The notes under the pieces were generated by a model. It saw only the letters and a list, made by a program, of their open reading frames with translations, was not told the DNA's origin and did not search any database. From Rhexocercosporidium sp. MPI-PUGE-AT-0058 (taxonomy: Eukaryota > Ascomycota > Leotiomycetes > Helotiales), in contig JAGTJL010000043.1 in the NCBI GenBank assembly GCA_020746875.1, positions 62,001 to 126,000 on the forward strand: DNA of 64,000 bases, given 5' to 3'. A program made the position numbers and the translations under genes. The first letter of the stretch is position 1. Every line of letters begins with the position of its first letter. This document shows positions 1 to 12,398 of the stretch, piece by piece.

Positions 1-2100
1 CTTTATTTTTAAAATTAAGTATTTTCTATTATTAATTTATTTATTTTTATTTACTTTATTAATTTCACTTACGTTATCTTAATAGTTAATATATGCCCGT
101 CCGGAACTCAAGCTCTTAAATTAATTACTATAAATAAAAATCTGGAGGGCAAGACTAGCTTTAAATCTAAATCCCTTCCGATTTTATATTGCGTATATTA
201 AAGTTAACGCCGTCGTTTTATAAAACTATTCGTTTATATTAATTTAAATTCATAACTTACTCTTAATAATAAATAATAAAATTATATAATTTCTACTTCT
301 TCAAATAAAAATCTGTAATTCTACGCTTAGTGGCCTACTGTAGGTTTTTATTTATATAAACTAGAATTAGCTTATAAATTATTATTTATAATGCTTATAT
401 TTATTCCGGTCGACTAAAGAGTATTTCTTCCGATTATGATTTAAATAAGTATTAAGTGAAATGCCTTATAATCGGGGCTTTATTATTAATACCGAGGCTC
501 GATTTTTAAGAGGAGGATCGATAATTCTGTTTAATCTTCTTATCTTTACTTATTAAATATTAAAATTAAAATATGCTTCATTTAATACTTTATTCAATAG
601 GGATTATATTTTCCCTGCCTTTCTTTTATCTCTGGCATTTACTTCTTAATATAATTATAATTAATTATATTTTTTATAATTTCTTTTCTTAACGTAAGGC
701 TTAGTGTTACTTATTTTATTTTATTTTTTATTAAAAGGAACTTTAAGTAATTACGTCGGGGACTATAAGTAGAGTTTAACATCTAGCTTATTCAACTATT
801 GCTATTATATTACTTTCTTAAGAAATCACCCGTTCTTATAAATAATCAAATTTTTATGCGCATAATCATACCGTTCCGGTTGCTTACTTTTTGTTAAATA
901 TATATTCTTATCTTATAATATTATTTGTTTTTAAGTGCAGTAAATAATCATCTTTATTATTAATTTTTATATATACTTTTGTTAAGTTAATACTTCTTTT
1001 TTTACTTAATAAATATTTATCTTTATATATATAATAAGATTATGTCTATTATAAATAAAAACCTATTTTATTTATATATATTGCCGTATACGTGATAACG
1101 AAGCAAGCGAACGTTTTGTTAACTATAATAACGCTAGTCCCTTTTAACGTTAACGACTTTTTTATATCTCCTTTTCTTTTAACCTTTAATACTTCTTTTC
1201 TTTTTTAATTTTTATAATTATTTTTTTTCTTTAATTTTAATTATTAATTATTTATATTAATTGTAATTCTCTTTATTATTTTTATTTTAATTATTCTACG
1301 CTTTATAATTATATTTCTAATATATATAGCTTTTTAATTTACTTCTCACTTTACCTTAAAACTTTATATTTCGCTTAATTTAAGTATTATTATATAGTAA
1401 ATAACAGCTAACTTACTTCTTATAGCTTTGCTTTCTCTTATTATATAGGTCAGTTTTAACGCGTTTCTATAAGCAAGTTCATTTTCATAATCTACGAGCT
1501 CAGCTTTAACCGCTTCCTTTATGTATTATCTTAAATAATTACGATATTATATAAATCTATACTTATTTACGATACTCTTTAGTCGCGAAGAATATTATTT
1601 AATATATTTGGCGCGTTTCTTGGCGTTTTCTTCGCCTAAAATACATGTCTTCTTATATACTTTTACTTTCAAAATTTATTTTAATAATATAAGTAAATAT
1701 TAACTGACTTTATTATATTAGAGGTTTTTATTTGCTATTAACTTCTGCTTTTGTAAGTTTTTATTTATATAAATATAATAATTAGATTTAGACTTCCCGC
1801 CGAAATTCCCGAGTCCTTTCAGCCGGAGAATAGCACTTACGAACTTATACTTAAGCCGTGCTATTTACTTCTTATATCCCGCTTAATAAATTCTTTCTCA
1901 AATATTAAATTATTTATTAATAAAAATTAATTAATTAATTAAGGTAATGTCTCCGGACTTAAGCTAGTAGTAATTAAGATATTTATATAAGTTCCGCCGA
2001 GTAATTTAATTACAAACCCTCTCGCTATAAATACGTTAAACCTATCCCCTCCGCGGCCGTCGGGTCTCTTAATTAATCTGCCTCTTATTATTCAGCGGCC
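1..2100. other. RIP-decayed AT-rich sequence, unassigned
   Basis: More than 2 kb of TpA-rich DNA with no reading frame I can recognise on either strand. The base composition matches the RIP-mutated transposons elsewhere in the window, so it is probably another dead repeat, but I found no reverse transcriptase, transposase or terminal repeat. A short motif close to TATAAATAAAAAYCT recurs in both orientations near 128, 303, 340, 1052, 1720 and 1757, which may be left from a dispersed repeat. Confidence 0.4.
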
Positions 2101-2600
2101 TCTTAGACGTAGAACTAAGTCTATTAAGACTAAAAAGCCTGGCGCTTATATTATCGCCCCTTTCGCCTAGTTAATAAGGAGCCTCCGTTTATACTTTAAT
2201 ACGAGTCCTTTACTACAGTAATACTAGCGAGCTCTTATTATTTCTTATACTTATAAAAGGGTCTTATCTAAGCTTTAGACCTATATTATTTTATTTATGA
2301 CCGTTACAGTTTTATAGCTGCTATTACAGGCAAACTAATCCAGGACCTCTACGCGGGTCGGCACTTTCTGATCGACGGAACTAACAACTTTCGGTTAAGA
2401 GAACTGACCCCGTACTTCCGATAATTACGCTATAATTTCGCTTATATTATTAACGGCTGAGCTTATGCCTTTCCAGGTCTTGCTGACGCGAAAGCTCATC
2501 GCTTTTTACTATTAGTAATATTTTTAGGTCAGCGCCAAAGTCTGCCAAAGTCTTTTATTATACCTTATTCACGCAGATTTGTTATACGAAATTACTACGA
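2100..2600 (-). repeat. Diverged inverted copy of the 12.6-13.2 kb sequence
   Basis: Read on the minus strand, this block matches the plus strand of 12,600-13,170 over several hundred bases with many CpA/TpG-type differences. Examples are a shared GTCGATCAGAA-like core (near 2,365 and 12,842) and an AAAGCTTA/GAAGCTTA core (near 2,270 and 12,943). In one frame it resembles a degraded hydrophilic helical protein, but I do not recognise the family. The two copies sit just outside the two ends of the NLR pseudogene and face opposite ways. Confidence 0.5.
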
Positions 2601-2820
2601 AGTAAGACGGTCGATAGAATAACGAAAATAATAATTACTTTTAAACTTATTTTATAAGATTCTAAAAAGCGAGTGGCAATTACGAATTATTATATAATAA
2701 CCTACTCCTCTCGAACCCTTTATAAGATAGAAAAAAAAAAAGATATTAATATAAATATTAATATAAAATATTAATTAACTTATACTAGTTTCATATTACA
2801 AGCTTTAGCTTTTATTAAAA

Positions 2821-3400
2821 CTAAAGTAATGAAATCCTCCCTGACGAATGTCTTAAAACGAGAGTTTTATCTTAAATAGCTTTATATATAAGTCGGTAAT
2901 TAAAAGGTAGCTAGAGAATATTCGTAGTGCTATCTAATGTCTATTAACCTAATACACGTAAAGTTAGTAGCAGCTTGCCGTCAGGTGAGAAGGCCACAGA
3001 CCAGACCGAGTCCGAGTGGCCCTCGAGCGTCTATAGCAAGGCCCCTGTCGCGGCGTCCTAGAGCCGCACCGTCTCGTCCTTAGACCCCGACACGACTTGC
3101 TTACCGTCAAGAGAGAAGGCTACAGACATAACCAAATCAGCATGGCCCTTAAGCGTTTGCTGCAAGACTCTTGTCGCTACGTCCCAGAGCCGCATCGTCT
3201 TATCCTTAGACCCCGATACAACTTGCTTGCCGTCGGGAGAGAAGGCCACGGATGTGACTACGCCAGAATGACCCTTTAGTGTTTAAAGTATCGCAGTCTA
3301 ATATGCTTTTACAAGGTCTTGTCCGCGACGGCCCTCCGCAAGCTCCGGGGTTACGGGACCTCGCTTCGCCACGGTCTAGAGCACCTCGCTACGGGCCGTA
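2821..3400 (-). pseudogene. WD40 repeats and C-terminal tail of the HET-NACHT-WD40 NLR
   Basis: 3' part of the NLR whose 5' part lies at 9.76-12.4 kb on the same strand. The minus-strand frame contains at least three WD40 units with the phrases GHSGVVTSVAFSPDGK, GSKDKTMRLWDVATR and GHSDSVWSVAFSPDGK. The last unit is followed by a tail, with stop at 2,821-2,823, that matches the usual end of HET-E/HET-D-like proteins (…LPFNYR…LVLRHSSGRIS). Several Trp and Gln codons have become TAG or TAA, as expected from RIP; the central units (3,058-3,249) are stop-free and much richer in GC. In intact family members this propeller senses a ligand and triggers cell death. Here it is cut from the NACHT part by a Helitron. 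The repeat number is low for the family (often 7-14). Confidence 0.85.
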
Positions 3401-4109
3401 ACAGTAGCAAACAATAATAATATAATAATATTAGGCAAATAATACTTATAAAGTCAATTTAATATATGAAATATAATACGTTAAAAGTATATAAGTAGGC
3501 CTTGATTTCCTTTTGTAAAATTTTGTTTCCGTAAGCAATATTAACGTTAAATAAGTTACGGCCCGTTTCGATCTGATTTCGAACTGTTTTCGATCTATAA
3601 GAGATATTAATAGTCTGTAAGATATTTACTCTAATTGCTCTGGCTTACGCCACCGGTGCCTCCGCTGCTTTAGCAGCCTAGACTTACGCCGCTTCGCTGG
3701 CTCTTCCTCTTCCCTCTTTTTAAATATTTTCTTAATAAGTTTTCCCTTCGATTTACGGTCCGTAAAGAAGCTAACTAGTATTCGTAAGCCCCCTTTTCCC
3801 TCTTAACCCCACCCGCGCTATCCTCGCCTTCTATGGGTTGGTTGCCGTTTACGCCGCCGTATTGCGTCCGGGCCGTACCTTTTCTGGTGGTCGCTTTTTT
3901 AACTTAGAGGCGTAACTTATCTAAATCAGTAAGTTTCTTTTCTTTAAATCGATTACAGATTTCTTTTCGTTTATTACGGATAATTATTAACGTGTAAATA
4001 TGTTAACTGATCTGTAACTGGGCAAGTTGTGCTTTTAAGTTATGAGTATTATCAGAAAGGTGCGGGGCTCTGGACGCTTTACGTTTAAAATCTTTGTTTC
4101 TTAAGGAAG

Positions 4110-4588
4110 TCGTATAATAATTATTATTATAGCAGTGAAGGTGCTCGCTGCTCCTTTCGTAAGTTATATAACTTTTTCTTAGCCTTTTTCGGACCGTAAT
4201 TAATATTTCCGAATCCGTAAGCCGGGTTACTAGTCCTCCTTCCGCCGCCGCCGCCGCCGCCGCCATTGCTATTATTGCTGCTGCTGGTCCTTCTTTTGCT
4301 TTAGCAGGTCGTTTTTATCGTCGTAACGATTCTGCGGAAGTCGCTTTTCTAATAAAGCGTCTTCGATCCGGTAAGTAATATATTTTCGGACGTGAATTTG
4401 GAGATTTTCGGACCGTAATTAATCGTTTTTTAATCCGCCGGCCTGCCGCTGCTGCTGCTCTCGCCGCTCGCCGCCGTACTTTCTCTTAGAAGGTACGCCG
4501 TTTCGCTGAACTTTATAAAAAGCTGGCGGCTTTTCACGAAGAGGAGGCGGAGGTATTAGAGGATGAGGAGGAGGAGGAGGATATTTAA
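4110..4588 (+). pseudogene. Ala-rich, acidic-tailed coding remnant carried by the Helitron
   Basis: Plus-strand frame opposite to the Rep-helicase. It reads through FRTVINISESVS, then a run of Ala from a GCC microsatellite (4,239-4,265), a basic segment (FYRRNDSAEVAFLIKRLRSG), a second FRTVINRFLIR phrase, and an Arg/Ala helix. It ends in a strongly acidic tail (EEEAEVLEDEEEEEDI) with stop at 4,586. The few internal stops (TAA, TAG) fit RIP of Gln codons. Further coding-like sequence lies upstream (3,640-3,950) in other frames. I do not recognise a family. It may be an accessory or captured gene of the Helitron, or a host gene fragment next to its 3' end. Confidence 0.5.
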
Positions 4589-4900
4589 GCGGTTCCGGAG
4601 TCTTCTCGGGCGGGAAGTATTAAGTTATAAATCCTATTACGAGTCCCTTTCGGGAGTATAAGTTAAGTCTACGAGTCCGAAAATCTTATTACGGGTCTTT
4701 TACGAGAGTATTACTGCTTTTAAAAATCCTACGAGGTCTCTTACGGAGGTATTATTTGAAATAGAAATAGGTTTGCGGTCCGCCTGAATAATTTTCTAAT
4801 TTAATATATGACTTTTAGTGATTTATTAACTTGTAAAATACACTTATAAACCTGTAAAGTGTATAATAAATTATATAATATACTTTAGAATATGAAATAA

Positions 4901-7900
4901 TTAACGAATATTTATTAATACTTCTGGAAATATAACGTTCGGCGTCTTTCTTTTATTTTTTATAAGTAATAATACACTTAATCTCGTAATATCTAACGTC
5001 CGCAAAAGACTTATATATAATTGTCCGTGAGTAAAAACAGGCGTTTGTAAATTTAATTTAATCGTATGAAACGATTACTTTTAAGATTTATTAATTGTTA
5101 TTGTAAAGCATAAACGGACCGGAAACTGCTTTCGCTGAATCGTAATCCCTAGCTTTTCGTTCGTAGCAGACAGTTTCACTCGTAATAATACCCGTAATTA
5201 TCCGTTAAAGTCTTTTTCGAGCACTCGTGCTTTAATATAATGCTTTTGTAAACACGTTATTATTATACGAGTTCCGTTATATAAGCCTTCCGAAAGCGTA
5301 AGATTCCGTAAAAGTAAAATAAGAGAGCTAATCTTAAAGTATAAGCACGAAGGAAGAAAGGACGGAAGGTCGATTTTTTAAAGAGTTTCGGCCGAAAATT
5401 AATAAATATCTTCTTCCGGTATATTTACGTTCGTAACGTGCGTATTTACAGCTAAATACGACCGATTTTGACCGGGAAGTCGGTCGAGAATCATTCTGTT
5501 AAGTTCTGTAATAATCGTATTTAAAGTTAATAATAAACACCGACCGGTAAAAGCCGTAGAATCTGTTACGGCTTGCCGTAAGAAGTCTCGCGGGTATATA
5601 GAATTAATTAAACCCGAAACTTTTACGAGTTAATATATATACTCCAGAATCGTAATTGTATATTCTTGCTAAAGGTCGTAAGAGAAGTTACTGATTTAGT
5701 TAATAAATTACGGATCGTAAACTCTTTCGCGGACTCGTATATTTATTCGTAAAATAATCCGACGTAATTATGGCCAAATAAACGATTTCTGAAGGCAAGC
5801 GCTAACGATATCGGCTCGCGAACCACGGAGAATAATAAGAAGAATCTATATAAAATCGCCTTCGAGGATTACGGGTACGCCTCCGAATAAAACTCTATTC
5901 GTAACGCCCTGTAAATCAATTAATAGACGGTAAATAACCTCAAAGTAATACTTGTATTATATAAGCACCTCGTTCTAAATAATTAAATCGACTTAATTAA
6001 GTAATACGCTTAAAGCACTTTGCTTTAAAATATTATTTACGGACTGTTCCGTAAAATTAATCGGAATTTTGAATTACGAATGTGACGTATATTCGTTAAG
6101 TAATAATAAGGCCGCAATACCTGTAGAAGTAATGCAAAGGACTGTTTTTCCTTAATTACGATAATAATAATAAATCGTTTTATATAAAAAGGTCTTTCCG
6201 AAGCTTCTTTAATCTTAAACGTAAAAATACGCAATTTGCGAGTCCGTAGTAATAATAATAATAATCTCCGTAAAAGCCGAAAGCTGATCTGTATTTAATT
6301 GCTTTCGCATAGTCTTTATTAACGTAATTAAATCTTTAACTGAGTTTCTCTGCGTTCTCGCGGCGTAATAACGGGTCCAGTTCTACGTATACGAAGGAAG
6401 ACTTAAGTTTATAAGAGTCTGTTATTGATCCGTAAGTCCGCTCGCGAGAAAAAATAAACCGTAATCGTAAGAAAGGTATAGAAGCGGAAGAAGAAATCCC
6501 GGTATATTACGTAATTTATACGCTAAATCGTTATAGAAGTAATTTTTATACTTCTTTTAAATAACTTCCGGGTCCGTAATTTCCTGTTAACGGAAGCTAA
6601 TTAAAAAAAGCGTCCGTAAATTATTTGTAAAAATAAAAAAGACTGCCTCGTTAAAGTATTAATATTACTTTTAATCGTTTTCTGCTAAGCCGCGCGTAAT
6701 ACAAGCGGCTTAATAAATCTTATAAGTAATACTTTTAAAATCGTATAATTCCTCAAACGATTTCGGTCCGCGAACGATTATAAGAAGCAACCGTAAATAG
6801 AAACGCTCGCCGGAAATAGGATTGCAATAATATATACGGCTAATAGAGCTCGTTCTTCTCTTCCGGAATGTTTATTTACGGGCTTACTTATTTTAAATAT
6901 AATAAGCGGGCATCTCGGAATAAAGTTACGGTCTTGCGGTAAGATTCTCTGTATTAAACGCAAAAAAGCTTATAAGTATAAAATAAGTCGTATTTTGTTT
7001 TACGGCTAACTCTTTTATAGAAATTCCGGCCGGAAAATAAATAATTTGCTTTCTTTTTAAATAAACCGTAAGGTATTATATAAGTGAAAACTCTTAATAA
7101 ATCGGGTACTCGAGAAGTCGTTACATCGCTTCCGGAGGACTTACGTACCGCGCTTGTATGTAATTAATAATTTCGTCGTCCGTACGGGAGACCGTAAGCG
7201 TTATTTAATCCGCACTTTTATAAACGTACTTATGAATATACTTTACGGCTTATATTGATCCGCAAACCTCGATATTAATATAAGACCGGTAACGATTAAA
7301 GAGATACGGGTTATACGGAATTATCCAGCGGTTATTAAGAGTAATTTCGCGGTCGCTTTTACGGATTATAAAAGTCCGTTTATCTTGCTTACGGTTATAC
7401 TTTAGGTACCCGTCTTTAATAACGATAATAATAGCTTAAAATTCCTTTAAAAACCGCTTCTGACAAATTAATAGCTTATTTACGTGCTTACGGGCTATAT
7501 ACGGAGCGTTAAGGAAGTCAGGACCGTAAGGCTCGTAAATTATATTATTCAAAATCAAGTCTTGTAATTTATTTATAAGATCCGTAATCTTATCCGGTAT
7601 TTCTGTAAATATTATTTTATTAACTTTTTCGGGCCGTAAATAATTATTAAGACTTTCAAGCTAAAAAAGAAAATATAAATATAATAAGCCGCGCTTTTAA
7701 TATTTAATTATATATACGTAAGCTCAGTACTTCCCGAAAGCGCTTTTCTTAATATTACTTAATAATTCTTTAACTTTCAGTCGAAACACGCGAGCGATAA
7801 TATTAAAGTAGTTAATTAGCTGAGATTATATCTTTTCAAGTTTACGGATAATTTCCGGCTATCGCGGGTTAATCGTAAACGTTATAAAGAGAGTTAAATA

Positions 7901-9690
7901 GCCGTAAAAACGAATTATCGTTATAAAATCTTAAAATAATTATTATATAAAACGATTATTACTAATAAAAGAAGAAGGAAGAATAAAACGACAGCCGTAT
8001 TTCCCGGAATTAACGTCCGCACGAATTAACGTATTCGTAAGTCTATTATATAAATCCGCACGGATATTCTCTTAATATATTCGTAACTAATCGAGTCGTG
8101 TAATCTAATAAGTAATATAAATATTAACGACGTATTATTAAAATAAATAATCCGCGCGAAAAAGAATAAACAGTTTACAAGCCCGTTGAAAGAATTAAAA
8201 CCTGTAAAACGGCTATTAATTAAGCCGTAATCTCTGTCGATTATAATTCCGGTTTAAAAGTTATAAAAACCACCGCTATCTTAGTTCGCTAAAAGGGAAG
8301 AATAAAGAATAACTCAACGGAAAGTAAGCCGTATTTATAATAAGGACGCGATATAAAAGCGGTCCGTTACGGCCTGGTTCGCGGACCGTAAGTATCATAT
8401 CTCGCCGGCTAGCTTAATCATATTCATCCGGAATAATTCTCGCGAGCTTATTTACGACCGGAAGATTCTCTCGCTTCCGATCTATACTTATTTAAAGGAC
8501 TAACCGTATTTACAGACTAATAATAATCCGAAAGTCGCCGTTTTCTGTCCGTAACCGCTCTCGGGCAGTTTAATATACAGCCGTAAATAGGTTTTACTTT
8601 ATAATCATTTAATATAAATCGCGAAAGACCGTAAAATCAAGTTGAGGGTGCCGCTCGAGTCGTATATTAGTCGCGTAATCAGGGTCGTAAAAGAATAACT
8701 GAATAAAAGCAAGCGTTTGTTATAAGCCAGGAATTAAAGGCCCTTATAAGTGGTAAAGCTTCCCGTAAGCCGTAAAGATAGTTAACTCACAGGTTAAGTC
8801 GATACGGTCTTCTTTTTCCGTATTTATAAACGTAAAAGAAAGAGCCGAGTTATATTAGCGTATCTTTTGGCGAAAAGAAGTACTTCGCGGATCCGTACTA
8901 TCTAATAGCTTCCGTAATACAGCCGGAGGTTCTTATAACGGCTTTAAGCTAACGTTTCTTTTCTTATAATAAAGCTTATATTATTTATCGGCTTTTTATT
9001 CGTTAATCTAATAAAGCGCGTTATATTTTATATATTTATCGTTTATATAATTAATATCTTACGGGCCCGTATTAATAAAAACGGACCGGAAACCGAACGG
9101 AATTACCCGTAAAGCAGCCGCAAGAAGGGCCGCAAGAGAAGGAGTTGTAAAAGGAGTCGCAGGAGGAGCCGCAAGAGGAGCCGCAGGAGGAGGGATAACC
9201 GCAAGAAAAGTCGCAAGGGGAGCCGTAAGAAGTATTTCTAGTTGAGGGAGGTTATTATTTATAGCTGCTTTAGCTGCTTTTATTTTAGCACGCGTCCGTC
9301 GGCGGCGTTTTATAAGCCGTGAATTATCTGTAAAAGCCGTAATAGAGCCGCTACGAGTCTGTCGAGAAGCAATAATATCTAGTTCGGCTAAAGGACGTCG
9401 TCGAGCTTCGTTCTTTTATAAAAACGGTTAATAAAAGGCTCGTAAAAGTATTACTAAACGTATCGTATGCTTATAATACGACTTATACCGTAATTTAATA
9501 TAATTCGTCCGAAAATCGTTCGCGGGTCGATTCTGATTATAAGAAGTATATTACTAAGGCGGAGAAGAGTTTATGAAGTCGAATTATACGCTATTAAAGT
9601 AATAAAGAGTTAAAGAAGTTATAGAAGCTTCGTCGCGGTCGAGAGATTTTAGTGTTCTTCTTTCTCGGCCACAGGTTCTTCCGGCCGAGG
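4901..9690 (-). pseudogene. Helitron Rep-helicase (RepHel), in one frame but RIP-mutated
   Basis: About 1,590 codons readable without a frameshift. In order: basic N-terminal part (PLAELDIIASRQTRSGS near 9,330-9,370), a Pro/Ala-rich low-complexity stretch (9,110-9,240), the Rep domain, and a PIF1-type helicase. In Rep, the HUH-type His pair reads LYLYF (about 7,665-7,690), both His turned to Tyr by CAY-to-TAY change. A conserved motif reads KYIHKYVYKSAD (7,208-7,243). The helicase shows a degraded Walker A (SFGKTFLYKTI, 6,179-6,208), TSTGIAALLLL, and a Walker B/III run with LLIDLQGVTNRVLFGGVPV and RGSRADIVSACLQ. The C-terminal end has TPVFTHGQLYISL. Dozens of TAA/TAG stops replace Gln or Trp. 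The intact protein would nick, unwind and copy the element by rolling circle; this copy is dead. Confidence 0.9.
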
Positions 9691-9756
9691 CTGCGACTAA
9701 TAAGAGGCATTTACGTGACTAGGATTTTTAAAAAGAGGATCCACAAATCGCGCAAT

Positions 9757-12398
9757 ATTATATAGACTTTAAGTTTTCTCTGGATTTAAGACGGAATATA
9801 TCCCTCGAACGTTTCTCGAATAATACTCTTTTTTAAGGCAAAGATAAGAGCCGAATAATATACTTAAAAAAGCGCCTATTTAATAATTAATCAGTTAAAT
9901 ACGGCAAATCGTATTACGTTTTATATAAATGTACGCAAATTAAGACTTTTATTAAACTTATTTATATTAAAATAATCCGATAACGATAAGATTATATAAA
10001 AACGCACTTAAAGATCCTCGAGCTTCCGAATCGTATTACGCCTTTTAATACGCTTTTTAATAGGGTTAGCGCTTTAAGCTAATATAAGAAATATTAGTAA
10101 AGGAAATTATAGACCGAGCTACTGTTTCTAAGGTTCTTGACTGTATTATTTATAATTCGACTTCCGAGTAAATAATCGACTTAATAAAGACAAGAATACC
10201 TTACGGCGGCGAGAGGATTAGGATTAAGCGATTCTATTTAATTAATAGAGATTCCGGGAGCTTTTAAATTATAGATATCACGCCGTGATATTATAGACAT
10301 AACTTGCAGCGATCGAGAGAAGATATTATTATACACGTCTTATACTTTGAAGAGAAGTAGTTTTTAAAGTGCTTTTTTAATTAGAAAGTCCTTTGCCGAC
10401 TAGTATATAAAAAAAATCTTACGTTTTCGAATTATAAAAAAGAATCTATAGTAACTTATAATCTCTGCTAGAGCTTTATATTCGCTATCAACTTTATTAG
10501 GCATTTTCATTAAATTTATTAGCTTATCAATTATAATAGGCCGATATACAGTCGATACGATAGCTAGAATATTTATATATAGCTTAGAATCCTCTAACGC
10601 CTTGATTTAATTTAATATTTGCTAATAAAATGCATCGAGTCCAGGCGGCAAGTCTTTTAATTTTTAAATAGCTTTTTACTTTAAAAGATTCGATAGCGCT
10701 TAATAGACTAACGCTACTTAGAGAAAAGTATGATATGCGTTTAGCGAAAGATATTGCTAGATTATATTTTATATTTTACTTATATATTTATTCTTTTCTT
10801 TTAAATTATAAACTTTAGTTTAAATGAAAGTCGTAATAATAGTAGAAACGGAACTTGTATTTAGATCGACATATAGCCTTTGCTTTTATATTATAATGTC
10901 GAGCGTTTTCTTAATTTCTGGCTAGTTGCGGCTAGAGATTACTTATTTAATATGAGTATATATAAACGAAGTCTGCGTAATAAAATAAAATAAATTTAGC
11001 AAGTCGATTACGTATTTATTGAGGGCATCGATAATTAAATAAGTCGTAATTAGATTCGGATTATATAGAATGTTAGAGAAAATCTTAGTTAAATTAATTT
11101 AAGTATTTATAATTTTAAAGAGCGCCTTATTAGCTTCATTGTAACTCGCTTGCATATGCGAGACGAGAGATGGCTATTAATTAACTAGTAAATAAATCAG
11201 ACCTTGTAATATAATTATAGCACGATTAATCCGGGAATTTATAGCTTAGGAAAAGAAATATAATAAAAGTATAGACTTGGCTAACGAATTCTGTAGTTTA
11301 TCGGTAATATTATAAAGTAATATTATCTTGCTTTTCTTAAAGTCGCCCTTAATTTATAATTGTCACATTTTGACTATTTGCATGCCTCACTCGTCTAAAG
11401 GTAGAGTGAGAGTAGGTTTATATACATGAGTTGAAGGCTCTAGAGCCTTCCATGCCTTTATGAATCAATGCTTCTAGAGCATTCCATATTCACGTGACTC
11501 TTGGATCACATGATTTCCAACAATAATAACTGATTGTATTAATTAATACGCTATTATTAAAAGTCGGAGGTTTTTATTACTTATTAATAAGCCTCTTCTA
11601 ATAACTTTCTTTTAGTGGCCTCGATACGTTCCTTATTTAAACGGGGATCAGTAGGCCGTAAGTCTTATATATATTTTTATATTTCGCGAAATCTATTTAT
11701 AGCCGATCGAATACTTTCGCGACTCCTTTATTATAAGCAGGGATTATAGAGACACCGAAGATGTTTAGCATTAAGTACGCTTTATCCTCCTCTTGACTTA
11801 TTTCTCGATATTTAATATGAAACTGAGATAACGATTTTACTTAAAGCGCAGAAGGGGAAATATTTATTACTTTGCAGATTTGCTTTTCAAGAGAGCTCTT
11901 ATTATTAAGTCGCTTGCCTTCGAAGGAGAAAAACTCTACTGAAGCTAAGGCAAGAAGCTCTTGGAGTATTTAGCTTCGAGTGAATTATTTATTCTCCTAA
12001 AAGCTTAAGTTTTAAGTATGCTCTGACGACTAATCACTTGCTTTTCGCTTCTTTATTGAAATATCCGGCAAATAAATATAATATCGACTTATATTATGAT
12101 ACTAACGGAATATAAAGTTAATAAAGTGCTTAAGTTCGGCTTTGTTTTACTTATTAATATAATAGGTATTAATTTAAAAGTATAATAAATTATCTTATTT
12201 AGCTTATTCTTTATAAAACTTAATCTTCTTGAAATTATTCTTATTTTAACTAGTCCCGCTTATTACTTCCGTATATATGATTTCCTTATTATTATCTTGT
12301 TTTTATATATGCGAAAGTATAATATACTTAAGTATATTACTCTTAATGAACTCTGTTAAGCTGAAATCGCCGTTGTTATTATATTATAACAGACGTAT
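9757..12398 (-). pseudogene. HET and NACHT part of a HET-NACHT-WD40 NLR (HET-E/HET-D-like)
   Basis: 5' part of a fungal NLR of the heterokaryon-incompatibility type. The original start (followed by Arg-Leu-Leu, the usual MRLL beginning) is now ATA at 12,396-12,398. The HET domain runs to about 11,700: LSHI(W), INTYYINK for the usual D-TCCIDK, RYYIYLPDIS, ILQELLA, EFFSFEGKRLGNKSSLE, and the NIFGVSI…AYNKG end. The NACHT N-region follows (DLRPTDPRLNKERIEATK, about 11,600-11,650), then Walker A as GDFKKSKI just below 11,360, and Walker B as LIIDALNKY. A linker with SAKDFL, NIFSRSLQVMSII, APGISI and PLAAVRYSCLY reaches about 9,760. A solo LTR sits between QQWR and Walker A, and a Helitron follows the linker. 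Stops at Gln/Trp and Cys-to-Tyr changes indicate RIP. Confidence 0.88.
11361..11522 (-). mobile_element. Solo LTR (copia-like), 162 bp, flanked by TSD ATAAT
   Basis: Compact non-AT-rich segment starting TGTCACATTTTG and ending TTTCCAACA on the plus strand (TG…CA). Both sides carry ATAAT (11,356-11,360 and 11,523-11,527), a perfect 5-bp target-site duplication. Read on the minus strand it begins TGTTGGAAATCATGTG and holds a TATAAA box, which suggests minus orientation. It contains the palindrome AAGGCTCTAGAGCCTT. No internal region is present, so two LTRs recombined. It shows no RIP although it sits in RIP-mutated DNA: it is either younger or too short to be recognised. Confidence 0.88.

Larger units (their letters stand above)
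3400..9750 (-). mobile_element. Helitron (rolling-circle transposon), RIP-mutated
   Basis: About 6.3 kb lying between the linker and the WD40 part of the NLR, so it is an insertion. It carries a single long Rep-helicase frame on the minus strand plus a plus-strand coding remnant near its 3' end. No TIR or target-site duplication is seen, as expected for a Helitron. I could not fix the termini. The 5' end (TC) should lie between about 9,690 and 9,760, and the 3' end (CTRR after a GC hairpin) in the GC-rich 3,290-3,420 stretch, where CTAG occurs at 3,334 on the minus strand. The body is full of CCGTAA-type TpA dinucleotides from RIP. Confidence 0.8.

Noticed and set aside
6037..6963. Open minus-strand frames at 6,037-6,234 and 6,778-6,963
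   Set aside because: They are in a different frame from the RepHel helicase and Rep sequence that covers the same bases; they are by-products of RIP removing stops on alternative frames.
9110..9240. GCCGCAAGAGGAG repeats as a possible CRISPR or minisatellite
   Set aside because: They translate in frame as the Pro/Ala-rich low-complexity part of RepHel; no spacers.
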